33,273 nt of DNA from Prevotella conceptionensis 9403948 (GTDB lineage: Bacteria > Bacteroidota > Bacteroidia > Bacteroidales > Bacteroidaceae). The stretch covers positions 193,527-226,799 of the forward strand of contig NZ_HE999446.1 of the NCBI RefSeq assembly GCF_000312305.1, written 5' to 3'. Below, piece after piece: positions 1 to 7,911 of the stretch. The notes beneath the pieces are model-generated. The model did no database searches. It saw only the letters and a program-made list of their open reading frames with translations, and was not told the origin of the DNA. How positions within the stretch are numbered: position 1 is the stretch's first letter; each line of letters begins with the position of its first letter. A program made the translations under genes and the position numbers.

Positions 1-1275
1 GGAAAACAACACATAGGAAAGAAAGACTACTACAACTTTCGCAATGGGCAGGTGTACGCTTACAGCTCGGATGCCACCGAGTTTAAGATGCAAGTGGTTG
101 TGTTCAACGAGGAACGCGGCCGTATTGCCACACGCATCACCGTAGAACCCAGTCCCAACGGCAAGCTAACCATGTATTCATCTGGCGGCGAATATGCCGA
201 AGAAGGAGCGATAACCAGCAATTCGGTCTTCAACAAAGCCTTTGAAGGATACGTAATGGTGGGCGGAACAAGAGACCCTGAAACGGGTCGCTACTACGCC
301 ATCGCCCGTTTCCTAACCAGCGACAACCAAAAGACCAACGCCGATGGAAAATTCAAACTAGGTATACTTGTAGAAGGGAAGGACGGCAAACGCGTAGACC
401 TGTACGGCGATGCACAGTTTGTTTACTTCGACGACTACGACGGTGCCTACAACAATGCCAATGGAAGTGGAATTTGGACGAAGGGTTCGCGCAACGGCAC
501 CATCAACGACATGGCCTGTGCAGCAGGCATGATTACCGTGGGAAGCTATAACGTGCGCGACCACTGGGCAGCTATGGACGGATGGGTCTACGGCTACAAC
601 AGGCACGAATATGATGAAGGCAAGGTGACGCGTTTCTCTTCTTTCGGGACGCTTCTCGACGGCCGCAATCTGCCATTAGTTTGCGCACCCGGCGCAGTTG
701 TTATATCTTCGGTTAACACCTACACCGTTGAAGACCCCAAGAACGGCTACGCCCCGGTGAACTTGCAAGCCAAGCACACCGTCAACGGCAAGAGCTATTA
801 CTGGCACCAAACCCTGGGCACATCGATGGCAACACCTGTTGTGGCAGGTTCTATCGCACTTTGGCTCGAAGCCGACCCAACGCTTAAAGCCGCAGACGTT
901 GCCGACATCATCCGCAAAACGGCTGTTGTTGACAATGATGTGAAAGAAGGAGACCCCGTACAATGGGGCGCAGGAAAGTTTGATGCCTACGCCGGACTGA
1001 AAGAAGTGCTACGCCGCAAGGCCGGCTCAACAGGCATCAACACCGCCGAAGCCGACAACAAAACCATCATCAACCCGGCCGGGCCAAGGCGCTTTAACGT
1101 GTTTAGGGCTGGCGAGAAGCAATTGGAAGTGCGCGTTTTCACCATGGCAGGGCTGCTTGCACATACCCAATCGACCGTGGGAGACGAAACAACCATAGAC
1201 GCCAGCGCATGGAGCAAAGGCGTTTACCTTATCCAAGTGAACGGAAAATCAGCGAAAAAAATTATTATTTACTAA
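1..1275 (+). CDS. Subtilisin-family (S8) serine protease with T9SS sorting domain, 5' end outside window
   Basis: The reading frame is open from the first base, so the N-terminus, including the catalytic Asp and His, lies upstream of the window. A GTG at 52 is only an internal codon. The visible part holds the S8 serine motif GTSMATPVVAGS, with the nucleophile Ser codon at 823-825, preceded by a stretch typical of the S8 core (MACAAGMITVGSYN). The last ~75 residues form a type A T9SS sorting domain: VRVFTMAGLL, then GVYLIQVNGKSAKKIIIY at the very end. The protein is therefore expected to cross the outer membrane by the type IX system and be anchored or released at the surface. The stop is 6 bp before the LRR gene, which suggests one transcript. 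Substrate cannot be told from the sequence. Confidence 0.88.
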   Translation, partial: GKQHIGKKDYYNFRNGQVYAYSSDATEFKMQVVVFNEERGRIATRITVEPSPNGKLTMYSSGGEYAEEGAITSNSVFNKAFEGYVMVGGTRDPETGRYYAIARFLTSDNQKTNADGKFKLGILVEGKDGKRVDLYGDAQFVYFDDYDGAYNNANGSGIWTKGSRNGTINDMACAAGMITVGSYNVRDHWAAMDGWVYGYNRHEYDEGKVTRFSSFGTLLDGRNLPLVCAPGAVVISSVNTYTVEDPKNGYAPVNLQAKHTVNGKSYYWHQTLGTSMATPVVAGSIALWLEADPTLKAADVADIIRKTAVVDNDVKEGDPVQWGAGKFDAYAGLKEVLRRKAGSTGINTAEADNKTIINPAGPRRFNVFRAGEKQLEVRVFTMAGLLAHTQSTVGDETTIDASAWSKGVYLIQVNGKSAKKIIIY

Positions 1276-1281
1276 CAGCGT

Positions 1282-4200
1282 ATGAATTACAAACAAACCC
1301 TACTTGCATCTTTGCTGTTGGCATTGATGGCAGTGGTGGGCCTGCCGGCGTTCGCACAGAACAAAAATCAGCAACCCATCATCACATTCCATACCACCGT
1401 GTATGAGGAAAATAAAGGCGAATCGCCCATCGTAACCTTCTCGCTTGGTAGCACACAAGGCAACGAATACGTAGAGATAGACTGCGGAAACGGCTCCGAA
1501 GAACTGTCTGTTGGCGTTGCCAAGCTCAAACAAGGCGCAGAAGTGCCCACAGGTACAGACTACTCGGGAACGGTTACCAGGGACGGCATCGTAAAGATTT
1601 ACGGCGACCCGAACAAGATCGACTTCTTCAACGCTACGGGTTGTAAGATAGACCAAATCACCTTTCACAAGGATTTGAAACTGTCTTACCTGCGATTGGC
1701 CTACAACTCCATTAAGCAGATAGACCTTTCCAACCTCAAATCGTTGCAGTTCCTCTACCTGCGCGACAACCCCTTCTCGGCACAAACGCCGCTTAGGCTG
1801 GGCAACATGCCCGAACTTTTGGAACTGGAAATTGCACAATGCGCATACGTACAGTCTAAGTTCGAGTTAAAGAACTTCCCCAAGCTGGTTTCTTTCGACG
1901 CCTACCACTGCCGCACCATCACAGAGGTAGACACCAAAGGCTGCACCACGCTGCGCCGATTGAGCCTCGACATGACCGACATCAGCACCATCGACGTTTC
2001 GCACAACGCCAACCTGAATGTACTGAACGTTAGCGACACGCGAGTAAACAAGCTAGACATCAGCAAAAACTCCAAGCTGAACGAGCTCTACATAGAGCAT
2101 GCTTCGGGTACGATTAACACCGATGTGAAGTTCGACGACATCGACCTGACCCACTGTCCAGACCTGCGCCACTTCTATTGTGCGGGCAACAACCTGCGTT
2201 CGCTTAACCTGAGCAAGGTGCCTAAGCTGGTTACGTTGGGAGCAAACCACAACAAACTCACCTCCATAGACGTGAGCAAATGTCCCGACTTGTACATCTT
2301 CAACATACGCAAAAACCTGATGACCTTCGCCTCGCTGCCCAAACCGCAGAACACCTGGCGCGAGTATTACTACGACCAACGCGACCTGGTGCTGGACGAC
2401 ACCTACAAGGTGGGTACCGTGCTCGACTTCTCTAAACAAGTTTTGCGCGAAGGAACTACCACATTGGGCAAACTCTACAAGCTGGATAAAGACACACTGG
2501 CCAAACGTACCGAGCTAGATGCTAGCTATTACTACTACGATAACGGAAAGGTAACGCTGCTTAGGCCCGTAGACGGCAAGGTGGTGCTTATCTTCACCAA
2601 CACCATTTTCAACGAATACCCCCTATTTACCGAACCTTTCACCGTTAAAGACGATAGCGAATTTGGTAAAGACGTAAGGGCAATAGACTTTGCCACCACC
2701 GCAACGGCTGGGCAAACCATCAACCTAACCGTGGGAATGAAGGGCGCAACGCCACAGAAACCCGTAAAAGTTAAGGTAGACTTTGGCAACGGACAACTGA
2801 AAGAAGTAAACATCACCGCCGAGAAGCCCACTGCCGCCAACATCACCGGTCAGCGAGCAGGCAACGGAAACATCGTGGTGACCGTACCGCAAGACAACTA
2901 TGTGACGGCACTTGAAGTGAAAGACCTGAACATCACAAGCATAGATGTTACCGAACTAACAGACCTGCGCGTGCTGTCGCTCGTAAATACGGGGCTTACC
3001 ACCATCGACTTGGGACGCAACAACCAGCTCGAAAAGCTCAACTTGTCGCACAACCAGCTCAAAACCATCTCGCTGAAAGGCAAGTCTAAGTCGCAATACA
3101 AGAGTCTGCTCACCAACGTGAACCTCAGTTATAACCAGCTTGAAACAATCACGGTAGACGATTACTTCACCATTACCGACTTAGACCTAAGCCACAACAA
3201 CTTGGCCAACCTCGACCTGCGCCGTGCCGATGCACTGGTAAGAGGAAACCTCTCGTACAACAAGCTTACAAGAATGATTCTCGACCACAGCGAACAGCTC
3301 AAAGAACTAAACGTTTCTAACAACGAGCTTACCTTGCTGGGCATTATCCCCCTAGCACCAGTTGCCAAACTCGACATCAGCAACAACCACTTCACACTGG
3401 CCAACATGCCCAACAGATTTGGTCTAGACGAAGCCCACTTTACGTACGCTCCGCAACGCGAAGTGGTGATTGCCACCACATCGCCCGGTATCGACCTCAC
3501 CGAGCAATACGTAACCATCAACAACAAAACCACCAACTTCGTTTGGAAAACCCAAGGCGGACAACCCTACGTGCTGGGAACCGACTACCTGGACGACAAG
3601 GGTTCTACCAGGTTTAAGAACCTAACCAAAGGCAAAGTGTATTGCGAAATATCACACCCGGCCTATCCCGCATTCACGGGTAAGAACATCTTAAAGACCA
3701 CCTTGGTGCAACCCATCCCCGTACCAACAAACGAACTGGCATCCTTTACCACCACAAACAACAAAGACAGCGTACAGCTGTCACTGCGTGGCAACATCGA
3801 GGGCATGTCTGTTTACTTCGATTGGCGCGGCGACGGAGCCATGAGCCAATACGTTTTGAAGGCCGATACCTACACACGCTTTACCGCCCTTACCAACAAA
3901 GGCGTGAAGGTGCGCGTGTTGGTGTCGAAACCCGAAGAGAAACTTACCGTGTTCAGCGTTACCAACGCCAAGATGTCTTCGGTAGATATCAGCAAGTTGG
4001 CAGACACCCGCTCTATTACATTAGACAACGTTGGCCTCTCCAAGTTCGACTTCGCGCCTAGCACAGCACTTAAACAGCTAGACCTTAGCCGCAACAACAT
4101 CTCTGACATAGACCTCTCGAAGTATCCCAAGCTCGAATACTTGTCCATGTCCGACAACAAGCTCACCAAGCTCGACCTTACTAAGAACAAAGAGCTGATA

Positions 4201-4995
4201 GTGGTAAGCCTTAGCCGAAACAACCTGATAGAGGTTAAATTCCGCGGACTTACAGCACTGGAGAGCCTCGACCTAACGGCCAACTCGATGACGTCGCTCG
4301 ATTGTAAGCCGCTGCTCAACTTGGGCCAGCTCTTCGTCAGCAACAACAAGCTCACGTCTATCAATGTGCGTAACAACGCCCACTTGCGTGCGCTCAACCT
4401 TGTTGGCAACAACCTCCGTTTCTCTTCATTGCCTCCCACAACGGGCACTTACCGCACATCGTATGCCTATCAAAGGCAAAACCCCGTTGACGTTAGTGCC
4501 AACGGCAACAAGGTAGACCTCAGTTCAGAGGCTGTTATCGACGGAACACCCACCGTGTACCGCTGGTTTACCGGTAATGTGAACGTAGATAAGAACGGTA
4601 ACCTGCAAGGCGAGGAGTTTGATGTAGATGCCGAATACACCGTAACCAACGGCGTTACCACACTGAAACTCACCAAACGCTACGAAGACTTGGTTTGCGT
4701 AATGACCAATGCCAAGTTCCCCAAACTGTTGCTGCACACCAAGCACATCCGCTTCATACCCGACGCAACGGGCATCGAGGGTGTAAATGCCGACAACACC
4801 GACACCTTTATCAAGGTTGTTGAGGGCGGTATCGTGGTAGAAGCCGCAACAGGAAGCACCGTTAACGTGTATGGTATAAATGGCGGTTTGGTACAGAAGG
4901 CTAAGATGAACGGCACAAGCCAAAGCATCTCTCTACCCAAAGGCGCATACGTTGTTACCGTAAACAATAAGGTTGCCAAGGTAATGGTGAAATAA
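1282..4995 (+). CDS. Large exported leucine-rich-repeat protein with T9SS sorting domain
   Basis: This is a 1237-residue protein. It starts with a signal peptide (MNYKQTLLASLLLALMAVVGLPAFAQ region, cleavage after AFA) and ends in a type A T9SS sorting domain (VNVYGINGGLVQKAK, then GAYVVTVNNKVAKVMVK). Between them are three leucine-rich-repeat blocks, at roughly residues 120-350, 540-700 and 890-1050, with units such as LKQLDLSRNNISDIDLSKYP. Each block ends in the same cap: a FxSLP or LANMP turn, then a tyrosine-rich YxYxQR strand, then a beta-rich spacer. The gene thus looks like a threefold tandem module. The repeats resemble Bacteroidetes and internalin-type surface LRRs used in adhesion or ligand binding. 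The partner is unknown. It lies 6 bp after the protease gene, so the two are probably co-transcribed, and both are probably T9SS cargo. Confidence 0.9.
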   Translation: MNYKQTLLASLLLALMAVVGLPAFAQNKNQQPIITFHTTVYEENKGESPIVTFSLGSTQGNEYVEIDCGNGSEELSVGVAKLKQGAEVPTGTDYSGTVTRDGIVKIYGDPNKIDFFNATGCKIDQITFHKDLKLSYLRLAYNSIKQIDLSNLKSLQFLYLRDNPFSAQTPLRLGNMPELLELEIAQCAYVQSKFELKNFPKLVSFDAYHCRTITEVDTKGCTTLRRLSLDMTDISTIDVSHNANLNVLNVSDTRVNKLDISKNSKLNELYIEHASGTINTDVKFDDIDLTHCPDLRHFYCAGNNLRSLNLSKVPKLVTLGANHNKLTSIDVSKCPDLYIFNIRKNLMTFASLPKPQNTWREYYYDQRDLVLDDTYKVGTVLDFSKQVLREGTTTLGKLYKLDKDTLAKRTELDASYYYYDNGKVTLLRPVDGKVVLIFTNTIFNEYPLFTEPFTVKDDSEFGKDVRAIDFATTATAGQTINLTVGMKGATPQKPVKVKVDFGNGQLKEVNITAEKPTAANITGQRAGNGNIVVTVPQDNYVTALEVKDLNITSIDVTELTDLRVLSLVNTGLTTIDLGRNNQLEKLNLSHNQLKTISLKGKSKSQYKSLLTNVNLSYNQLETITVDDYFTITDLDLSHNNLANLDLRRADALVRGNLSYNKLTRMILDHSEQLKELNVSNNELTLLGIIPLAPVAKLDISNNHFTLANMPNRFGLDEAHFTYAPQREVVIATTSPGIDLTEQYVTINNKTTNFVWKTQGGQPYVLGTDYLDDKGSTRFKNLTKGKVYCEISHPAYPAFTGKNILKTTLVQPIPVPTNELASFTTTNNKDSVQLSLRGNIEGMSVYFDWRGDGAMSQYVLKADTYTRFTALTNKGVKVRVLVSKPEEKLTVFSVTNAKMSSVDISKLADTRSITLDNVGLSKFDFAPSTALKQLDLSRNNISDIDLSKYPKLEYLSMSDNKLTKLDLTKNKELIVVSLSRNNLIEVKFRGLTALESLDLTANSMTSLDCKPLLNLGQLFVSNNKLTSINVRNNAHLRALNLVGNNLRFSSLPPTTGTYRTSYAYQRQNPVDVSANGNKVDLSSEAVIDGTPTVYRWFTGNVNVDKNGNLQGEEFDVDAEYTVTNGVTTLKLTKRYEDLVCVMTNAKFPKLLLHTKHIRFIPDATGIEGVNADNTDTFIKVVEGGIVVEAATGSTVNVYGINGGLVQKAKMNGTSQSISLPKGAYVVTVNNKVAKVMVK

Positions 4996-5027
4996 ACCTC
5001 ACACATTTGCCTAGTGGCAGAAATCCC

Positions 5028-5065
5028 AAAAGGGGATGGCAGATTGGTTTCTGCCATCCCCTTTT
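5028..5065 (+). terminator. Strong hairpin terminator after the LRR gene
   Basis: A perfect 16-bp inverted repeat (arms 5028-5043 and 5050-5065, core GGGGATGGCAGA) with a 6-nt loop lies 33 bp after the LRR stop codon. The plus-strand arm ends in TTTT. It fits an intrinsic terminator for the protease-LRR transcript. Confidence 0.85.
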
Positions 5066-5139
5066 CGTTATTGCGCAGCCCCCAATTGCCTTATCCCAAT
5101 CGGCCGTTAGAGCCTGCTCAGCCCTTGTGTATTGTGGAG

Positions 5140-5225
5140 CATCTTTCCTATATTATTCTTGAAGGCGTAGCGTGTTACGTCAAAAGGACAAGGCAGGCAA
5201 GATGCCGACAAGCAAAGGAAAGATG
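5140..5225. other. Gene-free stretch with a spaced inverted repeat
   Basis: Between the terminator and the 66-bp tandem array I see no gene. The one structured element is a 10-bp inverted repeat, CATCTTTCCT at 5140-5149 and AGGAAAGATG at 5216-5225, with 66 bp between the arms. It could be a degraded element end or an RNA stem. No function can be assigned. Confidence 0.35.
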
Positions 5226-5293
5226 AACAGGCAGCGATGCAAACAACCTAAAACAATTGATAAGCCGTATAACTACCCGTCGGGGGTATTTTA

Positions 5294-5591
5294 GAACATG
5301 ATGAGAAAGAAGCTTCAGCTGTCAACTCTAGTTGATGAGTTGATGAGTCGATGAGTATGGAAGATGATAAGAAAGATGCTGCGGCTGTCAACTCGAATTG
5401 ACGAGTTAATGAGTTGATGAGTATAGAACATGATGAAAAGAATACTTCGGCAATCAACTCGAGTTGATGAATTGATGAATTGATGAGTATAGAACACGAT
5501 GAAAAGATGCCTCGGCTATCAACTCTAGTTGATGAGTTGATGAATTGATGGGCACAGAACATGATGAGAAAGATGATTCGGCAATCAACTT
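5294..5591. repeat. 66-bp tandem repeat array, about 4.5 copies
   Basis: Units start at 5294, 5360, 5426, 5492 (65 bp) and 5557 (partial). Each starts GAACATGATGA or a close variant, carries a small palindrome of the form TCAACTCGAGTTGA, and ends in GTTGATGAG-type words. The units differ from each other by several substitutions. Because 66 is a multiple of three, the minus strand stays open across three units, giving false ORFs with a 22-residue period. The 65-bp unit breaks that frame, which argues against coding. Confidence 0.85.
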
Positions 5592-5834
5592 ATTCGCTCC
5601 TTAGCTTTTCAACCCGCCAGCTTGTCAACTCGTCAGCCACTCTTTTTTGTCCGCTTTTCAGCAAGAAATTTAACACTAAGAGTGCCCTTTTTATCCACCA
5701 ACCACTAACCTTGCCGCAAAAAATCGATTCTCGCGAGGGTTTGTTTTGATGCAAAAAGGGGCTAGGATGTGAATGCGGCAAAATGAATATTTATTTCAAG
5801 AAAACCTCATTTGCACCAGATTTTGGGCTATTTG

Positions 5835-5966
5835 TAGCAAAATGCACTGCGTTTTGATGCAAAATAGACTGCATTTTGGTGCTAAACGCACTGCGTTTTG
5901 GTGCTAAATGCACTGCGTTTTGGTGCTAAATGCAAGGTAAAATGCTGCTAAATGCACCGTGATTTG
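5835..5966 (+). repeat. Six 22-bp palindromic bricks (left element)
   Basis: Six direct 22-bp units begin at 5835, 5857, 5879, 5901, 5923 and 5945. The best two read GTGCTAAACGCACTGCG and GTGCTAAATGCACTGCG followed by TTTTG. The core AACGCACTGCGTT is nearly self-complementary, so each unit can form a short stem. Confidence 0.85.
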
Positions 5967-6310
5967 CCCCTAAATACAAGGCTAAATGTATAAATATGCT
6001 GTGGATGTAGGTGCAAAAACCTTTCTGCCCGATTGAAAACGTGTGCAGAAAAGGCGCTAAATGGCAGTAAATAGAGTATATTTTAGGGATAAAAGGCCGT
6101 TTTCTGGGAGTGAAAACGGCGGGCTGTCAACCAATCTAGAAAGGCAAAATGGTGCAAAATGCAGGCATTTTGCTTAAAAACAGACAAAACAAAAACCGTG
6201 AAAGGCTAAAAAATGTGGCTTTTTACCTACTTTATTGCCAACATTTTCGCTAGAACGGAGCGAGAATTAGAACGATATTGTAAAATTAAAACAACAAATT
6301 AAGTTTTGTG

Positions 6311-6560
6311 AGGTTGGGAGTTGATGAACTGATGAACCGATGAGCTGATGCGGTTGTGAGGCCGTGAGTTTGTGAGTTTGCAAGGTGATTGGTTGATGAG
6401 CTGATTGGTTGATGAGCTTGTGAGGTCGTGCGTTTGTAAGTTGATTAGTTTGTGAGTTGAGCAGTTTGTGAGTTAAATGGTTTGTGAGTTAAATGGTTGA
6501 TGAGTTGAATAGTTGATGAGTTCTTGCGATTGCAATTTGATGAGTTCATGTCCTTGCCAG
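6311..6560 (+). repeat. TTGATGAG/TTGTGAG low-complexity tract (left element)
   Basis: This is a run of 8-15 bp words such as GTTGATGAGCTGATTGG and GTTTGTGAGTTAAATGG. It is strongly purine and T biased and has no open frame of interest. It is the counterpart of the CATCAACTC tract in the right-hand element. Confidence 0.75.
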
Positions 6561-6683
6561 TTGCTGGGTCTTCGCGAGTTCATAAGCCAACAAGTTGATT
6601 TGCGCTCCACTTCATACATGAGAGGGGTGTTTATCTTGTGTTGGAACACAAAGGCAACAAGCCCCTCCCTATTTATAGAAACA

Positions 6684-6719
6684 TTAAATGTCTAGCCGGT
6701 TTCTACGTCAAACCACAAC
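6684..6719 (-). repeat. Degenerate terminal CRISPR repeat
   Basis: Read on the minus strand, this begins GTTGTGGTTTGACGTAGA, close to the start of the true repeat, but its second half is unrelated. A 24-bp spacer-like gap (6720-6743) separates it from the first recognisable repeat, against 29-30 bp elsewhere. It is a decayed leader-distal repeat. The part that would pair with tracrRNA is the part that survives. Confidence 0.65.
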
Positions 6720-6743
6720 ACATTAATTTATTCTCCACAACCT

Positions 6744-7173
6744 GTTGTATTATATCGTTTCTCTACATCAAACCACTACAGAATTATTAACCTTGCTGGC
6801 AAATCGTGCGTTGTATTATATCGTTTCTCTACATCAAACCACAACCTGGCATATCGACAATAAGCACCGAATTTAGTTGTATTATATCGTTTCTCTACAT
6901 CAAACCACAACAGCCACCACTGCCCGACTTTCACGTCAAAGGTTGTATTATATCGTTTCTCTACATCAAACCACAACGCTTGGTATTGCTACTATCGCTC
7001 CAATCTGTTGTATTATATCGTTTCTCTACATCAAACCACAACCCTCGGAGGTGTATTGCTTTTGCGCATCCGTTGTATTATATCGTTTCTCTACATCAAA
7101 CCACAACTCATTGCTCCACCCTGCTGCATCATTGACGGTTGTATTATATCGTTTCTCTACATCAAACCACAAC
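6744..7173 (-). CRISPR. CRISPR array, seven 36-bp repeats, six spacers
   Basis: Repeats start at 6744, 6810, 6876, 6942, 7007, 7072 and 7138. Spacers are 30, 30, 30, 29, 29 and 30 bp. Six repeats are identical; the one at 6744 has a single change at plus-strand position 6777. On the minus strand the repeat starts GTTGTGG and ends TATAATACAAC. I assign minus-strand crRNAs because the repeat start on that strand pairs with the anti-repeat of the tracrRNA at 11.7 kb, and because degenerate repeats lie at the low-coordinate end, as expected for the leader-distal side. The minus-strand repeat ends in a TATAAT hexamer; internal repeat promoters are known in type II-C arrays of Neisseria, but whether this works with a Bacteroidetes sigma factor is unknown. 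Confidence 0.97.
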
Positions 7174-7265
7174 ATATACCACTTACATCCTTGGTAATCA
7201 ATTACTTGATTCTCCTACTGGGTAATATGAAGTTGCTTGATGAGGCTTATCATGACACAAAGTTA
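7174..7265 (-). other. Probable CRISPR leader region
   Basis: This is 92 bp of AT-rich DNA between the cas2 stop and the leader-proximal repeat, lying at the side where new spacers would be added. I could not find a clear Bacteroidetes promoter in it, so array expression may come from the cas transcript or from within the repeats. Confidence 0.4.
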
Positions 7266-7604
7266 CTAAAAAAACTCCAACTGAATGGGCTTTGCCTGTT
7301 GTTTTGCCGCAACTTCGCCCCACACATTAACAATATTGGAGTATTGCTTATCGGTTACAGCGAGGATGCTAATCATGCCCTTGTTGGGAGCAAGCGATTT
7401 GACTCGCTTGATGTGTACATTCATGCTCTCGTACGAGCCACAATGGCGTACATATACGCTAAATTGGTACATCGTGAAACCATCGCGTTCAAGGTCTTTC
7501 CTAAAACGAACGGATTCTTTGCGTTCCAATTTAGTATTCGTAGGAAGGTCGAACATCAGAAAAAGCCACATGATATGATAACGATTAAGGCGGGCGTATG
7601 TCAT
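7266..7604 (-). CDS. cas2: CRISPR-associated endonuclease Cas2
   Basis: A 112-residue protein of normal Cas2 length. It has the early acidic motif MFDLPT (Asp19, the conserved Cas2 Asp) and the ferredoxin-like pattern that follows, including RFRKDLERDGFTMYQFSVYVR, which is typical of type II Cas2. Cas2 forms the bridging dimer of the Cas1-Cas2 spacer-integration complex. The start codon overlaps the stop of the cas1 remnant (ATGA), the usual tight cas coupling. The gene appears intact although its partner is destroyed, so it has no obvious adaptation role left at this locus. Confidence 0.95.
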   Translation of the reverse strand: MTYARLNRYHIMWLFLMFDLPTNTKLERKESVRFRKDLERDGFTMYQFSVYVRHCGSYESMNVHIKRVKSLAPNKGMISILAVTDKQYSNIVNVWGEVAAKQQAKPIQLEFF

Positions 7605-7911
7605 TCGAGTATCGGTAATTGCATTTTATTGGTTTCTTTTGAGAAACATTTTTCCAGAGAGGCGGTGGTCATGGTTAGGCCAATGCTGAGCGGCCGAACC
7701 ACTTTTGAGAACGACACATCACAAAACAGCACACTGATTAAACTACCTTTCGTTGTTTTATCAAGGCTTAGCTTGTCACCAACACAACTCCAAGTTCTTC
7801 AATGGGAACAGTCCGACAAGCATCGGGCTGTTCCTTTAAAGTTATCACCAGTTGTGCATTCTTCAACGACAGAGTTGCGGGCGAAGTAAAAACGAGACTT
7901 CTTTTAAGCAT
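7601..7911 (-). pseudogene. cas1: cas1 remnant with large internal deletion
   Basis: Cas1 is the integrase of CRISPR adaptation, normally ~300 residues. Here only the two ends remain. From ATG at 7911 (overlapping the cas9 stop) the frame reads MLKRSLVFTSPATLSLKN and on to ELGVVLV, 45 residues of a type II Cas1 N-terminus, and stops at 7768. In another frame, from about 7777, it reads DKLSLDKTTK, then SFSKVVRPLSIGLTMTTAS, and ends ...NKMQLPILE with its stop at 7601-7603, matching a Cas1 C-terminus. About 200 central codons, with the metal-binding Glu/His/Glu-Asp site, are gone, and the junction at about 7777-7783 is out of frame. The gene cannot make a working Cas1. Neither piece is long enough to show up as an ordinary ORF. 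Confidence 0.9.

Larger units (their letters stand above)
5655..6655 (+). repeat. Left copy of a ~1-kb non-coding dispersed element
   Basis: This stretch matches, in inverted orientation, the DNA at about 28187-29200. Landmarks shared in the same order are: TTTTCAGCA; AAGTGCCCTTTTTATC (left copy GAGTGCCC); GATTCTCGCGA; AATGAATATTTATTTCAA; six 22-bp bricks; CTAGAAAGGCAAAATGGTGC followed by AAAATGCAGG; TTCGCTAGAAC; GA(T/G)ATTGTAAAAT; a TTGATGAG low-complexity tract; and GAGAGG(G/C)GTGTTTATCTTGT. No convincing ORF is present. Boundaries are approximate. Its far end lies about 30 bp from the degenerate end of the CRISPR array. Confidence 0.8.

Noticed and set aside
5248..5562. Minus-strand ORF with 22-residue repeats
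   Set aside because: It arises because the tandem unit is 66 bp; the 65-bp unit shifts the frame and no signal or start context is present.
5066..6740. An insertion sequence or transposase relic
   Set aside because: No transposase-like frame on either strand; the inverted partner at 28-29 kb is equally non-coding.
6776..7197. Several ORFs on both strands across the CRISPR array (e.g. repeated CIISFLYIKPQ)
   Set aside because: They are translations of the CRISPR repeats, recurring with each repeat unit.
7008..7889. A 293-codon plus-strand ORF
   Set aside because: It runs from the CRISPR repeats antisense through cas2 and the cas1 remnant; no protein features of its own.
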